In this document: piece by piece, positions 7,795-16,634 of the stretch | How positions within the stretch are numbered: the first letter of the stretch is position 1 | Layout: each line of letters opens with the position of its first letter | The notes under the pieces: model-generated | Databases searched by the model: none | What the model was told of the DNA's origin: nothing | What the model saw: only the letters and a program-made list of their open reading frames with translations | DNA from: Chitinophagaceae bacterium | GTDB taxonomy: Bacteria; Bacteroidota; Bacteroidia; Chitinophagales; Chitinophagaceae | DNA: 40,918 nt | Direction of reading: 5' to 3' | Assembly (NCBI GenBank): GCA_947447265.1 | Contig: CANFKC010000043.1 | Location: 1-40,918 of the forward strand | Translations under genes and position numbers: made by a program

Positions 7795-8892
7795 TTATTT
7801 TATTACGCTCAGCTGCCCTGCAAGTGCATCGCCAGCTGCGGTTTTTATGGTGTAGATATAGTTGCCGGCAGGTAAGTTGTCAGTTGCAACAGATACAGTA
7901 TGGTCGCCGGCATTGTATGACTGGCTGCTGATGTTGTTCACCAATTTGCCACTCATATCCAGCAGGTTAATAGTAACAGTCGTAGGTGTTGCTATGCTAA
8001 ATTTAATGTTGGTAGCCGTAGTAGCCGGGTTAGGGTAGTTGCCGAACAAAGAGAGATTGTTTTTAGTAACACTATTTACGCCGGTAGGTCCGCCAATAAG
8101 TACAATCGGGAAGATGGCAAGGTCGTTGAAAATAGAGTCGTTTTCGGTATAGTTTTCATGCCAGTTGTTGTCGGCCCATTGCGTTGCATTTTGCACATGC
8201 ATTACTGTATCGATATGGGTAGTGTCGCCGCTGTCTCCAAAAGTGTATACAACGTTGTATAGCGAAATAGAACGATGGCCATTTTGCGTAGAAGCAAGAC
8301 CTATTGTATCGCCGGAAAGCGATGTAAAAGTATAGTTCATATCGTAGCCAATAAAAAAAGCGCCATTAAGCGTTATTGACGGAGTCGCAAACGTAAATGA
8401 TTTCATAGTGTCGCCAGCAGCAGCTATGCCTAATTGGGTAAATGGCACAGTAAGGGTGTTTACTGTGTTATTAGGGTAACCTTCGTAAACAACAGTTCCG
8501 CTAACGCGTTTTGGTGCGGTAATATCCCAAACTTTAAAGTTGACTACCTTGCTTGATGTGCTTGCAACTTTACCACCAAACTGCGCCATGATACCAATAA
8601 CTTTTAAAGAACTATCATGACCGTTAAAGAAATAACGTTCAGCAAAAGCTTTGTCGTTATATGAATTGGTGCCGGTAACATACCCATGAGCAGTGCCGGT
8701 ATAGCTGATAACAACTAACGTATCGGACGCAGCGATATTAGTAAGGGTATAAGTGGAGCCTGCACCTGTTGTGCGGGCAGCCACACCTGATGGGGCATTA
8801 GTAACATGGGCTTCATGAGTCGTAACAGTACGTTGTGCAAAGCATGAGGTACCCAGGTAAGCGGCAAATAATAGTAGAAAAGCTTTTTTCAT
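7795..8892 (-). CDS. Secreted protein with T9SS type A sorting domain
   Basis: 365 residues. A signal peptide covers about 1-20 (KKAFLLLFAAYLGTSCFAQ). Residues ~21-270 are a Thr/Gly/Asn-rich beta-type domain that I do not recognise, with no catalytic motif visible. The last ~85 residues (from about 280) contain LFGNYPNPATTATNIKFSI, then LLDMSGKLV and NLPAGNYIYTI. That is a textbook type A sorting tail for type IX secretion. It ends next to its own terminator and has no operon partner; aroC upstream ends 132 bp before its start. Export to the cell surface or medium is well supported; the activity is unknown. Confidence 0.85.
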   Translation of the reverse strand: MKKAFLLLFAAYLGTSCFAQRTVTTHEAHVTNAPSGVAARTTGAGSTYTLTNIAASDTLVVISYTGTAHGYVTGTNSYNDKAFAERYFFNGHDSSLKVIGIMAQFGGKVASTSSKVVNFKVWDITAPKRVSGTVVYEGYPNNTVNTLTVPFTQLGIAAAGDTMKSFTFATPSITLNGAFFIGYDMNYTFTSLSGDTIGLASTQNGHRSISLYNVVYTFGDSGDTTHIDTVMHVQNATQWADNNWHENYTENDSIFNDLAIFPIVLIGGPTGVNSVTKNNLSLFGNYPNPATTATNIKFSIATPTTVTINLLDMSGKLVNNISSQSYNAGDHTVSVATDNLPAGNYIYTIKTAAGDALAGQLSVIK

Positions 8893-9024
8893 TCTTATTT
8901 TTATACGGTTGAATTTCTATAGAGGGAGCAAGTTACTCCGTAAGTTTTATGTAAAAGCATTTTTTGTTATAAATATGCCTCTTTTTAGATTATATTTAAC
9001 TGAAAGTGACCAATAGATAGCCCA

Positions 9025-10005
9025 TTAAGCAGGGCTTTTAAAAAGTAGTTTCAGGTCAGCAAGGGCAATTGCGGTAACAGCCTCAATAACTACAGGTACC
9101 CGTAGCGCAATGCAGAGGTCATGGCGGCCCTTCACTTCAAAGCTCTCAATGGAACCGGTCGCAGTATTCCAGGTATGTTGTTCACGTGGCGTACTGCTTG
9201 TTGGTTTTACTGCTACCCTGAAGTGGATATCGTTACCATTGGTTATGCCGCCATTTATGCCGCCGGCATTATTTGTTTGTGTAGAGCCCTGTGCATCAAT
9301 AATAGCGTCGTTATGCTGGCTGCCTGTCATCTGTGCAGCTGCGAATCCGCTGCCAAATTCAATGCCCTTTATTGCTGGTACAGCAAACACCGCATGGCTT
9401 ATACAAGATTCAACTGAATCGAAAAAAGGTTCACCGATACCGATTGGTAAATTGCTTACAGTGCAGGCCACAATTCCCCCGATACTATCCTGCTCTGCAA
9501 CGGCTTTGTTTATGGCCGCTTCAATATCTGGGCTGCCGCCGGCTTCCACCAGTTTGGCCGTAATCGAAGTATCTCCCAATATTTTCTTTGCGACTACTCC
9601 CGCTGCTACCAGCGCCACAGTAAGCCGTCCGGAGGAGTGTCCGCCGCCGCGATAATCATTGTAGCCGCTGAATTTCTTGTCGAGTACAAAATCGGCATGG
9701 CCAGGGCGTGGGGTATTTCTTAACGCTTCGTAGTCTGCAGAACGGGTATTATTATTTTCGAAAATAATGGTGAGCGGAGCTCCGGTTGTACTATTGTTAA
9801 ACACGCCGGTAGCAAATACCGGGATGTCATCTTCTTTGCGCGGCGTGGTGCCTGTAGCGCCGGCTTTTCTTCGCTCGATATCAATAGTGAAATCCGCCTC
9901 AGTAATTGGTATACCTGCGGGGCATCCGTCAATTGTAACACCCACCCATTTACCATGAGATTCGCCAAATAGACTGATGCGGAAAACCCTGCCGAATGTA
10001 TTCAT
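9025..10005 (-). CDS. aroC: Chorismate synthase
   Basis: 326 residues. It converts 5-enolpyruvylshikimate-3-phosphate to chorismate, the last shikimate step, using reduced FMN. Visible signatures are FGESHG near the start with the catalytic His, RPGHAD with the second His, GSQHND, NNAGGINGGITNG, KPTSS and KGRHD. The usual RGGGRSSARET reads RGGGHSSGRLT here. The protein is about 30-40 residues shorter than E. coli AroC, mainly from a shortened middle loop. I take both as features of a Bacteroidota/Firmicutes-like subfamily rather than damage. It lies 94 bp downstream of aroA on the same strand and is the last gene of the aroB-aroA-aroC unit. Confidence 0.96.
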   Translation of the reverse strand: MNTFGRVFRISLFGESHGKWVGVTIDGCPAGIPITEADFTIDIERRKAGATGTTPRKEDDIPVFATGVFNNSTTGAPLTIIFENNNTRSADYEALRNTPRPGHADFVLDKKFSGYNDYRGGGHSSGRLTVALVAAGVVAKKILGDTSITAKLVEAGGSPDIEAAINKAVAEQDSIGGIVACTVSNLPIGIGEPFFDSVESCISHAVFAVPAIKGIEFGSGFAAAQMTGSQHNDAIIDAQGSTQTNNAGGINGGITNGNDIHFRVAVKPTSSTPREQHTWNTATGSIESFEVKGRHDLCIALRVPVVIEAVTAIALADLKLLFKSPA

Positions 10006-10099
10006 TTTTTTAAATCAAAACTTAAAAAGTAAAAGTAGATAGCTCACTTGTCAAGGCAGCGCTGAAGGGATCTTTTATTCTAAATGTCAAATAGCACAA

Positions 10100-11377
10100 T
10101 TACCCTTCCTGTTCCCTCACAGTTACACCGCACAAAGATAGGTCATTAAAAAAAGCCGGGTAAGATTTGTGTACTGCTTCAGATTGTAAAATATCAACCG
10201 GGCCGTTAGCACGAAGTGCGCCGATAGCCGCTGCCATTACAATACGATGGTCATTATAAGCGTCAATAACAGTGCCATGTAGCTGCCTGACACCGGTTAT
10301 GCAAAAGGCATCATCTTCCAGAGAAAAAGGCACATCGAAGTTTTGGAGCATTTCCGCAATGCTTTCTATGCGGTTGCTTTCTTTATCGTGTAGCCTGTGT
10401 ATGCCTTTTATCTCGCTTTCGCCGCTGCTACAAGCAGCAAGTATTGCAAGGCAGGGGAATAGATCAGGACAATGTGTTGCGTCAAAATTAAAGCAGGTTA
10501 AAGGCGCTGTGGTAACAGTAATAGTATTATCTGCTGTTTCCACTATTGCCCCCGCAAGGCGCAAGGCAGTTAATATGGCTACATCGGCCTGCCTGGAGGT
10601 AATGTTTAAATTGTTGATGGTGATGGTACCCGCTATCGCAGCGGCAACAAGAAAATTTGCTGAACCACTCCAGTCGCCTTCAATGGTTATCTCCAGGTTG
10701 TTTTTTGGTGCAAATAAAGCCGGGTCAATATAAAAACTGGTATAGTTATCGTGAAATACCGGCCTGCCGGTATTTAGCAGCATTTCAAGTGTGAGGTCAA
10801 TATATGGTTTGCTTTTTAGGTCGGCAACTTCAATGGTTACGAACTCTTTTGCGGAATATGCAAGCGCAAATAAAAGTCCGCTCAGAAATTGGGAGCCATT
10901 GGCCGCATTTAACTGGAAGGAAAGGCTTTCCATTGGGCCATGCACTGTGACCGGGAGGTAGCCATTAAAGTTCTGTACTGATATACCTAATGAAGTAAGG
11001 GCCTGGTTAAAGCCATACATAGGACGCTTCAACAGCGAGCCTACGCCTGTTATAGATACCGGGTTTTCGGCCAGGGAAGCTATAGGCGTAAATAAGCGTG
11101 CCGCCAACCCGCTTTCTCCGCAGTTAATAGTATTTGTCAGGGGAGCAACTCCATTACTTTCCACAACCAGTTTGCCTGATGTTTGTGAAACGATTCTTGC
11201 ACCTAGCTGGCTTATGATACTGAGCGCACTTTTTTCGTCTTCAGAATCACCTGTAAAATATATAGTTGTTGTGCTGTGTTGGAGCAATGCTGTCGCAAAT
11301 GCGCGCTGGGTCATGCTTTTAGAAGATGGGGCCGTAATGAGGCCTTTAATTTTGCCAGGTGCAATTATTGTGCGCAT
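10100..11377 (-). CDS. aroA: 3-phosphoshikimate 1-carboxyvinyltransferase (EPSP synthase)
   Basis: 425 residues. It transfers the enolpyruvyl group of PEP to shikimate-3-phosphate (shikimate step 6). Substrate and catalytic residues are present: PSSKSMTQR near residue 20, NGSQF, KPYID, HCPD (catalytic Asp), DKESNR (Glu), YNDHR and HKSYP (Lys). The PEP-site loop reads CGESGLAARL where E. coli has GNAGTAMRP. Leu therefore stands at the positions of Thr97 and Pro101, which influence glyphosate binding. Its start overlaps the 3' end of aroB by 13 bp, indicating translational coupling. AroB makes the ring precursor upstream and AroC uses its product. Confidence 0.96.
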   Translation of the reverse strand: MRTIIAPGKIKGLITAPSSKSMTQRAFATALLQHSTTTIYFTGDSEDEKSALSIISQLGARIVSQTSGKLVVESNGVAPLTNTINCGESGLAARLFTPIASLAENPVSITGVGSLLKRPMYGFNQALTSLGISVQNFNGYLPVTVHGPMESLSFQLNAANGSQFLSGLLFALAYSAKEFVTIEVADLKSKPYIDLTLEMLLNTGRPVFHDNYTSFYIDPALFAPKNNLEITIEGDWSGSANFLVAAAIAGTITINNLNITSRQADVAILTALRLAGAIVETADNTITVTTAPLTCFNFDATHCPDLFPCLAILAACSSGESEIKGIHRLHDKESNRIESIAEMLQNFDVPFSLEDDAFCITGVRQLHGTVIDAYNDHRIVMAAAIGALRANGPVDILQSEAVHKSYPAFFNDLSLCGVTVREQEG

Positions 11378-12393
11378 GAAGCAATGGCTTTTTCTAGGGT
11401 TAGGAATGAAAGTGGGGTTATAGTGGCATTGCCAAGGCCTTCGAGTAAAATATAGTCAATGGAATCGTTGTTTCTTTTTTTATCCATTTTCAGCAGCGCC
11501 ATCGCTTTTTCTACATCTATTGGGTAGGTTGTGGGCAAGCCATACTGATGCAGCATTTTTGCCAGCCGCTGCGTAATGGAGGGACTTGTTTTATTAATTT
11601 CTTCCGAAAGCCTGGCGGCTATCATCATGCCGATAGCCACTGCTTTGCCATGCGATATTTCGTATAGATTTTCGATAGCGTGGGCGGCAGTATGGCCAAA
11701 GTTGAGCAGTTTGCGTTGCCCGGATTCATGCTCATCTGCGATAACCGTTTTATTTTTCCAGTCTGCGCAAGTTTTTACCAGCGCGGCAAGTGCAGCTGTA
11801 TTTTGTTTATAGAAGTCTACATTATGCTGTTCCAGCTCTTCGAAGAGCGCTCTGTCAAACAGGCAGGCGTATTTAACTATTTCAGCAAAACCATTACTCC
11901 ATTCCTCGTCAGGCAGTGTCGTTAAGAAAGCGGTGTCAAATAAAATGAACTCTGGCTGCAAAATAGTACCCAGCATGTTTTTATGCAGGCCAAGGTTTAC
12001 ACCATTCTTACCACCAATTGAGGCATCTACCATGCCCAGCAGAGTAGTGGGTATGAAGCCCAATGCTATACCTCGCATATATACTGAGGCAAGGAAGCCT
12101 GTAATATCAGTAACAACGCCACCGCCAATACCTACGAGCATACTCTTTCGGGATACCTGGAGGGTTATTAAGCGCTCTGCCAGGTTTTGGATGGTTGCAG
12201 GCGTTTTACTGTGCTCCCCGGCCGGGATTATTAGGTGTTTGTAGTTACTGAGTAGTTGAGGGTAGTGTGCTGCAATGTTACTGTCTGTGACCAGAATGAT
12301 GTCGCGGGAGCCATAGTAATTTTCCAGTGCGGAGACCGGGCTATTAAAGTAGTAGGTTACATCTCCCGAGGGAAAAGAAACAAGGTTAGTCAT
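11365..12393 (-). CDS. aroB: 3-dehydroquinate synthase
   Basis: 342 residues from the ATG. It cyclises DAHP to 3-dehydroquinate (shikimate step 2) with NAD+ and a divalent metal. Motifs: GGGVVTDITGFLAS with YMRGI (NAD and substrate loop), AEIVKYA and NFGHTAAHAIE (metal-binding Glu and His), and MDKKR (phosphate-contacting Lys). A TTG four codons upstream is possible, but a TATCTTTG promoter box at 12410-12417 places the transcription start near there, which favours the ATG. First gene of aroB-aroA-aroC. The other shikimate genes (aroQ/D, aroE, aroK, DAHP synthase) are not in the window. Confidence 0.96.
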   Translation of the reverse strand: MTNLVSFPSGDVTYYFNSPVSALENYYGSRDIILVTDSNIAAHYPQLLSNYKHLIIPAGEHSKTPATIQNLAERLITLQVSRKSMLVGIGGGVVTDITGFLASVYMRGIALGFIPTTLLGMVDASIGGKNGVNLGLHKNMLGTILQPEFILFDTAFLTTLPDEEWSNGFAEIVKYACLFDRALFEELEQHNVDFYKQNTAALAALVKTCADWKNKTVIADEHESGQRKLLNFGHTAAHAIENLYEISHGKAVAIGMMIAARLSEEINKTSPSITQRLAKMLHQYGLPTTYPIDVEKAMALLKMDKKRNNDSIDYILLEGLGNATITPLSFLTLEKAIASCAQ

Positions 12394-12409
12394 GGCGATA
12401 CGCAATTCT

Positions 12410-12417
12410 CAAAGATA
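12410..12417 (-). promoter_or_regulatory. -7 box of the aroBAC promoter
   Basis: TATCTTTG on the minus strand, an exact TAnnTTTG match, ending 16 bp before the aroB ATG. No clear TTTG -33 box. The short leader matches other promoters in this window. Confidence 0.5.
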
Positions 12418-12454
12418 ATTATTTTAATAGATAAGTGGTAGCGTACTTTGCCCA

Positions 12455-12490
12455 TAAAAAATGCCTCCTGGAGGTCCGGGAGGCATTTTT
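12455..12490 (-). terminator. Terminator after ndk
   Basis: AAAAATGCCTC (12457-12467) pairs perfectly with GAGGCATTTTT (12480-12490) around a 12-nt loop, giving A and T tracts on both strands. It separates ndk from aroB. Confidence 0.9.
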
Positions 12491-12511
12491 AGAAATTAAA
12501 AGAATGTTGTC

Positions 12512-12928
12512 TTAGAATTTTTCAAGGCCGTTGAAGAAGAAAGAACCTTCAATCTGAGCATTTTCGTCGCTATCAGAACCATGAACAGCGTTTTCGCCGA
12601 TTGATGCTGCATATTTTTTACGGATAGTACCTTCTTCAGCTTGTGCCGGGTTGGTAGCGCCGATCAATTTACGGAAATCAGCAACAGCGTTGTCTTTTTC
12701 AAGAATTGCTGCAACGATTGGGCCACTGCTCATGAACTGAGTCAATTCACCATAGAAAGGGCGTTCTGCGTGCACTTCATAGAATTTTTCAGCTTGCTCA
12801 GTAGTAATTTTCAGGTATTTCATAGCTACGATCCTGAAACCAGCTGCATTGATCATTTGCAAAATGTTGCCTATGTTGCCAGCTTTAACTGCATCAGGCT
12901 TGATCATTGTAAAAGTAAGATTAGACAT
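12512..12928 (-). CDS. ndk: Nucleoside diphosphate kinase
   Basis: 138 residues from the ATG at 12928, the usual family length. It passes the gamma-phosphate of ATP to NDPs through a phosphohistidine. Visible are [10 protein letters not shown] at the start (substrate Lys), [14 protein letters not shown], the nucleotide-binding [17 protein letters not shown], and ENAVHGSDS with the active His116. An upstream TTG would add 17 residues with no family similarity and is rejected. A TACCTTTG box lies 20 bp upstream and a strong terminator follows, so it is probably transcribed alone. Confidence 0.97.
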   Translation of the reverse strand: MSNLTFTMIKPDAVKAGNIGNILQMINAAGFRIVAMKYLKITTEQAEKFYEVHAERPFYGELTQFMSSGPIVAAILEKDNAVADFRKLIGATNPAQAEEGTIRKKYAASIGENAVHGSDSDENAQIEGSFFFNGLEKF

Positions 12929-12948
12929 TTTATATGTTATTTGGGCGG

Positions 12949-12956
12949 CAAAGGTA
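12949..12956 (-). promoter_or_regulatory. -7 box of the ndk promoter
   Basis: TACCTTTG on the minus strand, an exact TAnnTTTG match, 20 bp before the ATG. The -33 element is not obvious. Confidence 0.5.
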
Positions 12957-13011
12957 AAATTGAATTGCCAGCCCAGCATGTTTTGATGTGATAAAAAAAG
13001 GTTAAATGCGT

Positions 13012-13140
13012 TTTAGTCTTTTAAGTCGTAAGTCATAAGTCGAAAGTCGTAAGCTGTGAGTGTAAGAGTTTTTTAGTCGTAAGCGTTTAGTCGTAGGTCA
13101 TAAGTCGAAACTCGTAAGCTGGGCTGTAAGAGTTTTTAGT
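13012..13140. repeat. Tandem repeat of about 64 bp built from AGTCGTAAGTC-like words
   Basis: Two imperfect units, each containing CATAAGTCGAAA (13034 and 13099) and GTAAGAGTTTTT (13062 and 13126), so the period is 64-65 bp. The units are themselves made of short GTCGTAAGTCATAAGTCG words. They sit in the 449-bp gap between ndk and ftsH. The rest of that gap holds a decayed CGCAAAG-type repeat (about 13180-13225) and the ftsH terminator; I see no gene. Confidence 0.7.
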
Positions 13141-13328
13141 AGGAATACTGGTTAGATAACAAATGTAGGAATGCTGATTTCAATCCAAAGAGCTCGGACG
13201 CTTCGTAAAGAAGGCGCTACCTCAATGAGGTTTATGCCGATTTTTGAAGGTCAGCCGGTATAATTCATAAACTCTGAATTGCAGATATTATGGGGTATGT
13301 GCAAAATAGGCTCTTAATGACTTATAAC

Positions 13329-13358
13329 AAAAAAGGTGACCAAATGGCCACCTTTTGC
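13329..13358 (-). terminator. Terminator after ftsH
   Basis: AAAAGGTGACC (13331-13341) pairs with GGCCACCTTTT (13346-13356) with one mismatch over a 4-nt loop. On the minus strand it is followed by a T run. It starts 22 bp after the ftsH stop. Confidence 0.85.
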
Positions 13359-13377
13359 TAATTATATCTTCATTGTA

Positions 13378-15357
13378 TTATCCTTCAAACGATGGTTCGT
13401 CATATGCTACTGCATCTTCGAAGGTGCGTTTGCCAATCAAGCGTTCCAGGTCATCTTTAAACAGTACTTCTATTTTCAACAGTTCTTCGGCGATGACTTT
13501 TACGTATTCCATTTTGTCTAAAAGAAGCGTTTTCACCTTATCGTATGCTACAGCGATAAGCTTTCTTACCTCTTCATCAATCATTTTTCCAGTTTCTTCG
13601 GAATAAGGCTTGGAGAAGCTGTTTTCGCTTTGCGCATCGTAGAACGATACGTTACCTACCGCTTCACTCATTCCATACATGCTCACCATTGCATATGCCA
13701 TGCGGGTAACGTGTTGCAAGTCGCTCAGTGCACCGGTTGATATTTTACCGAAAACCAATTCTTCAACTGCACGGCCCCCGAGAGACATACACATGTCGTC
13801 CATCAGGTGATCGGTAGTACGGATGTACATTTCCTTTGGCAGGTATTGCGCATAACCCAGCGCAGCAACGCCACGCGGCACAATGGTAACCTTTACCAAT
13901 GGGTGTGCGTGTTCCAGGAACCAACCCGATACTGCGTGGCCTGCTTCATGGTAGGCGATTACACGTTTTTCTTCAGGCAGAATTATTTTGTTCTTCTTTT
14001 CAAGGCCACCAATCACACGATCAATAGCATCGTTAAAGTCGCTCATATCTACTTCGGCTTTGCCTTTACGGGCTGCAATCAGTGCAGCTTCATTACAGAT
14101 ATTGGCTATGTCAGCTCCTGCAAAACCCGGAGTCTGCACAGCAAGTTTTTTGATATTGAGGTCCTTAGAACGTTTAATTGGCTTAAGGTGAACGTCAAAT
14201 ATTTTCTCCCTTCCTTTAACATCAGGAATGTCAATTGATATCTGCCTGTCAAAACGACCTGGACGTAAAAGTGCGGTATCCAGCACATCCGGCCTGTTAG
14301 TAGCCGCAAGAACTATAATGCCGCTTTCTCCACTAAAACCATCCATTTCTACCAGCAATTGGTTAAGGGTATTTTCCCTTTCATCATTGCTCATCATGGC
14401 ATTTTTACCCCTTGCACGGCCTATAGCATCGATCTCATCAATAAACACGATACACGGTGCTTTTTCTCTGGCTTGTTTGAACAGATCACGGACACGGCTT
14501 GCACCCACACCTACGAAAAGCTCAACGAAATCAGAACCTGACATAGAGAAGAATGGCACCTGCGCTTCGCCTGCCATAGCCTTCGCCAGCAAAGTTTTAC
14601 CGGTTCCCGGAGGGCCTACCAACAAAGCACCCTTTGGTATTTTACCACCTAAAGCTGTGTATTTTTTGGGGTTCTTCAGGAAGTCTACAATTTCCATTAC
14701 TTCCACCTTAGCTTCATCAAGACCGGCAACATCATTAAATGTAATGTTCACACGTGTGCCTTTCTCAAACAACTGGGCTTTTGATTTGCCAATGTTGAAA
14801 ATACCGCCAGCGCCACCAGCGCCACCGCCTGAGCCCATTTTACGGAAGATAAGGAACCAGATTGCCACCAGGAAGATAATCGGCAAAAGGAATTGCATGA
14901 GGACATGCAAATAGTCGGGTTGCTGATCGTAAAATACTGGCACATGGTTACCCGATGGTGTGTTTTTTTCATAGTCCTGAAGGTCTTTGCTGAACTGCTC
15001 AATCGAACCTATTTTGAACTCGAATGCCGGTGTCTTTTCATTATTAACGGCAACCATAGGAGGTTTAGCACCAGGTACTACGGGAACTGCAATTCCATTC
15101 TTAAAGTAAACTTCAACGTGATCGGTATTGATGACTTTTAATTTAGCCACCTTGCCGCTGTCGTTGTAGTTTTTGAAATCCTGGAAACTGCGTTCAGGCC
15201 CTAAAGCGTTGAAATTACCACCGTAGAACTGCACGCCGAGTATAATAAGAACAATTAGCCCATACACCCAGTAAATATTGAATTTCGGGCCTTTTCTCTG
15301 ATTAGGGTCATTGCTGCCGGGTTTGGGGCCGGGATTTTGCTTTATCTGATCTTCCAT
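13378..15357 (-). CDS. ftsH: ATP-dependent zinc metalloprotease FtsH
   Basis: 659 residues. A membrane-anchored AAA+ protease that extracts and degrades membrane and regulatory proteins. Transmembrane helices lie at about 28-45 and 149-172, with a periplasmic domain between them. A Gly/Ala-rich linker (175-187) precedes the AAA module: Walker A GPPGTGKT at 248-255, Walker [10 protein letters not shown] at 302-310, and the second region of homology around [18 protein letters not shown]. The zinc site HEAGH is at 470-474 with Glu471 catalytic. All key residues are intact. It lies 28 bp downstream of rsfS on the same strand, an arrangement common in Bacteroidota, and is followed by its own terminator. 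Confidence 0.98.
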   Translation of the reverse strand: MEDQIKQNPGPKPGSNDPNQRKGPKFNIYWVYGLIVLIILGVQFYGGNFNALGPERSFQDFKNYNDSGKVAKLKVINTDHVEVYFKNGIAVPVVPGAKPPMVAVNNEKTPAFEFKIGSIEQFSKDLQDYEKNTPSGNHVPVFYDQQPDYLHVLMQFLLPIIFLVAIWFLIFRKMGSGGGAGGAGGIFNIGKSKAQLFEKGTRVNITFNDVAGLDEAKVEVMEIVDFLKNPKKYTALGGKIPKGALLVGPPGTGKTLLAKAMAGEAQVPFFSMSGSDFVELFVGVGASRVRDLFKQAREKAPCIVFIDEIDAIGRARGKNAMMSNDERENTLNQLLVEMDGFSGESGIIVLAATNRPDVLDTALLRPGRFDRQISIDIPDVKGREKIFDVHLKPIKRSKDLNIKKLAVQTPGFAGADIANICNEAALIAARKGKAEVDMSDFNDAIDRVIGGLEKKNKIILPEEKRVIAYHEAGHAVSGWFLEHAHPLVKVTIVPRGVAALGYAQYLPKEMYIRTTDHLMDDMCMSLGGRAVEELVFGKISTGALSDLQHVTRMAYAMVSMYGMSEAVGNVSFYDAQSENSFSKPYSEETGKMIDEEVRKLIAVAYDKVKTLLLDKMEYVKVIAEELLKIEVLFKDDLERLIGKRTFEDAVAYDEPSFEG

Positions 15358-15385
15358 TCTATGTTGTGATAGTTATAATGTAAAT

Positions 15386-15778
15386 TTAATATTCAGTTCG
15401 TGCAGCATCGGCCCAAAGACTTTCGAGGCTGTAAAACTGCCTTTGTTCGTCCTGAAAAACGTGAACAACTATATTCACATAATCCACCAATGTCCACTTT
15501 TCGCCAAATTCTCTATGGAAAGGTTTTTCGTCGCACTCTGTGTCTACTTCATCAATAATATTATCAGCAATAGCCTTAACCTGAATGTGGGAACGGGCAT
15601 CGCAGACAATAAAGTAATCGGCAACGGCTTCGTCAATTTTCTTAAGGTCAAGAACTACAATGTTTTCGCCTTTTTTATCTTTTATAGCATTTAGTATGGT
15701 CTTAAAGAGCTTACTATTCTTATTGATCCTGGTTGCCGGCTTTTTTCTTTCCTGCAATGCAGCTAATACTTTGTCCAA
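15386..15778 (-). CDS. rsfS: Ribosomal silencing factor RsfS
   Basis: 130 residues of the RsfS/Iojap family, which binds uL14 on the 50S subunit and blocks subunit joining when nutrients are low. Core motifs are DKKGENIVVLDLKKI, ADYFIVCDARSHIQVKAIADNI and GEKWTLVDYVNIVVHVF, followed by Y-S-L-E-S-L-W. No ATG is available: an in-frame stop lies two codons upstream, so TTG at 15778 is the likely start. The first ~30 residues are an extension rich in Lys and Arg. It forms an operon with ftsH and is divergent from birA. Confidence 0.93.
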   Translation of the reverse strand: MDKVLAALQERKKPATRINKNSKLFKTILNAIKDKKGENIVVLDLKKIDEAVADYFIVCDARSHIQVKAIADNIIDEVDTECDEKPFHREFGEKWTLVDYVNIVVHVFQDEQRQFYSLESLWADAARTEY

Positions 15779-15826
15779 ATTTTATTTTTTTCGGTTTTAT
15801 TGATTGATTATACCTTTATGGTTTAT

Positions 15827-15834
15827 CAAAATTA
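15827..15834 (-). promoter_or_regulatory. Candidate -7 box of the rsfS-ftsH promoter
   Basis: TAATTTTG on the minus strand, an exact TAnnTTTG match, 48 bp before the rsfS TTG start. No convincing -33 box. It lies in the 79-bp divergent region shared with birA. Confidence 0.35.
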
Positions 15835-15857
15835 TAAATCTTTTTGCACTAAACCAC

Positions 15858-16604
15858 ATGTCTTATTCAAAACCACAAATTATACAGCTCGAATGCGTAG
15901 ATAGTACCAATAACTATGCCATGGGCCTTATAGATGGCAATAAGGCACAACATGGTATGACAGTAACCGCAGTTTCGCAAACCAATGGTAAGGGGCAGCG
16001 GGGCAGGGTGTGGGTGGATGCACCGGGCAACAGCCTGTCAATGAGCATAATTCTGGTTCCTCAACACGCATTAGCGGAACAATTTCTGTTCAATGCATCT
16101 GTGGCGGTTGCAATTGCCAATGTTTTGAGAAAATTAGATGCAGCTCTTCATGTGCAGGTGAAGTGGCCCAACGATATTATTGTCAATGACAAAAAGGCAG
16201 GCGGTGTGCTTATAGAAAATGTGTTGCGTGGCAGTTTATGGGCCAATAGCATCGTAGGGTTCGGCCTGAACGTAAATCAGGCACACTTTCCGCCAGAGTT
16301 GCCATTTGCTACCTCGTTGAGAATTTGCTGCGGTAGTACTTTCGATATTACTGATTTAGCAGAGGCTATCCGTAATGAAATATTGGAGATGACAGAGACC
16401 GTAAAAAACGAAGTTCAGATTATGCAGGCCTTCAACAATTATTTATATAAAAGGGGAATAGCGCAGTTATTTTCCGACAAAGATGGCAGTTGGTCTGCCA
16501 ATATACTGCAGGCTCAACCTGACGGTACATTACAAGTGCAACTTAAAGATGGAAGCATCAAGAATTATGTACATGGCGAAGCGATCTGGGAATACGGTAG
16601 TTAA
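15858..16604 (+). CDS. birA: Biotin--[acetyl-CoA-carboxylase] ligase
   Basis: 248 residues from the ATG. It activates biotin with ATP and attaches it to the carboxyl-carrier protein of acetyl-CoA carboxylase. Motifs: VDSTNNYA near the start, QTNGKGQRGRVWVDAPGNSL (the biotinyl-AMP loop, here G-K-G-Q-R-G-R), VKWPNDI and KKAGGVLIEN with the catalytic Lys, and GFGLNVNQ. There is no N-terminal helix-turn-helix, so it is a class I, enzyme-only form that does not repress biotin genes. Upstream TTG starts add residues without family similarity. It is divergent from rsfS and convergent, 30 bp apart, with the next T9SS gene. Confidence 0.93.
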   Translation: MSYSKPQIIQLECVDSTNNYAMGLIDGNKAQHGMTVTAVSQTNGKGQRGRVWVDAPGNSLSMSIILVPQHALAEQFLFNASVAVAIANVLRKLDAALHVQVKWPNDIIVNDKKAGGVLIENVLRGSLWANSIVGFGLNVNQAHFPPELPFATSLRICCGSTFDITDLAEAIRNEILEMTETVKNEVQIMQAFNNYLYKRGIAQLFSDKDGSWSANILQAQPDGTLQVQLKDGSIKNYVHGEAIWEYGS

Positions 16605-16634
16605 GCGCTAAGTAACTCGGGGATTAGCTGAATT

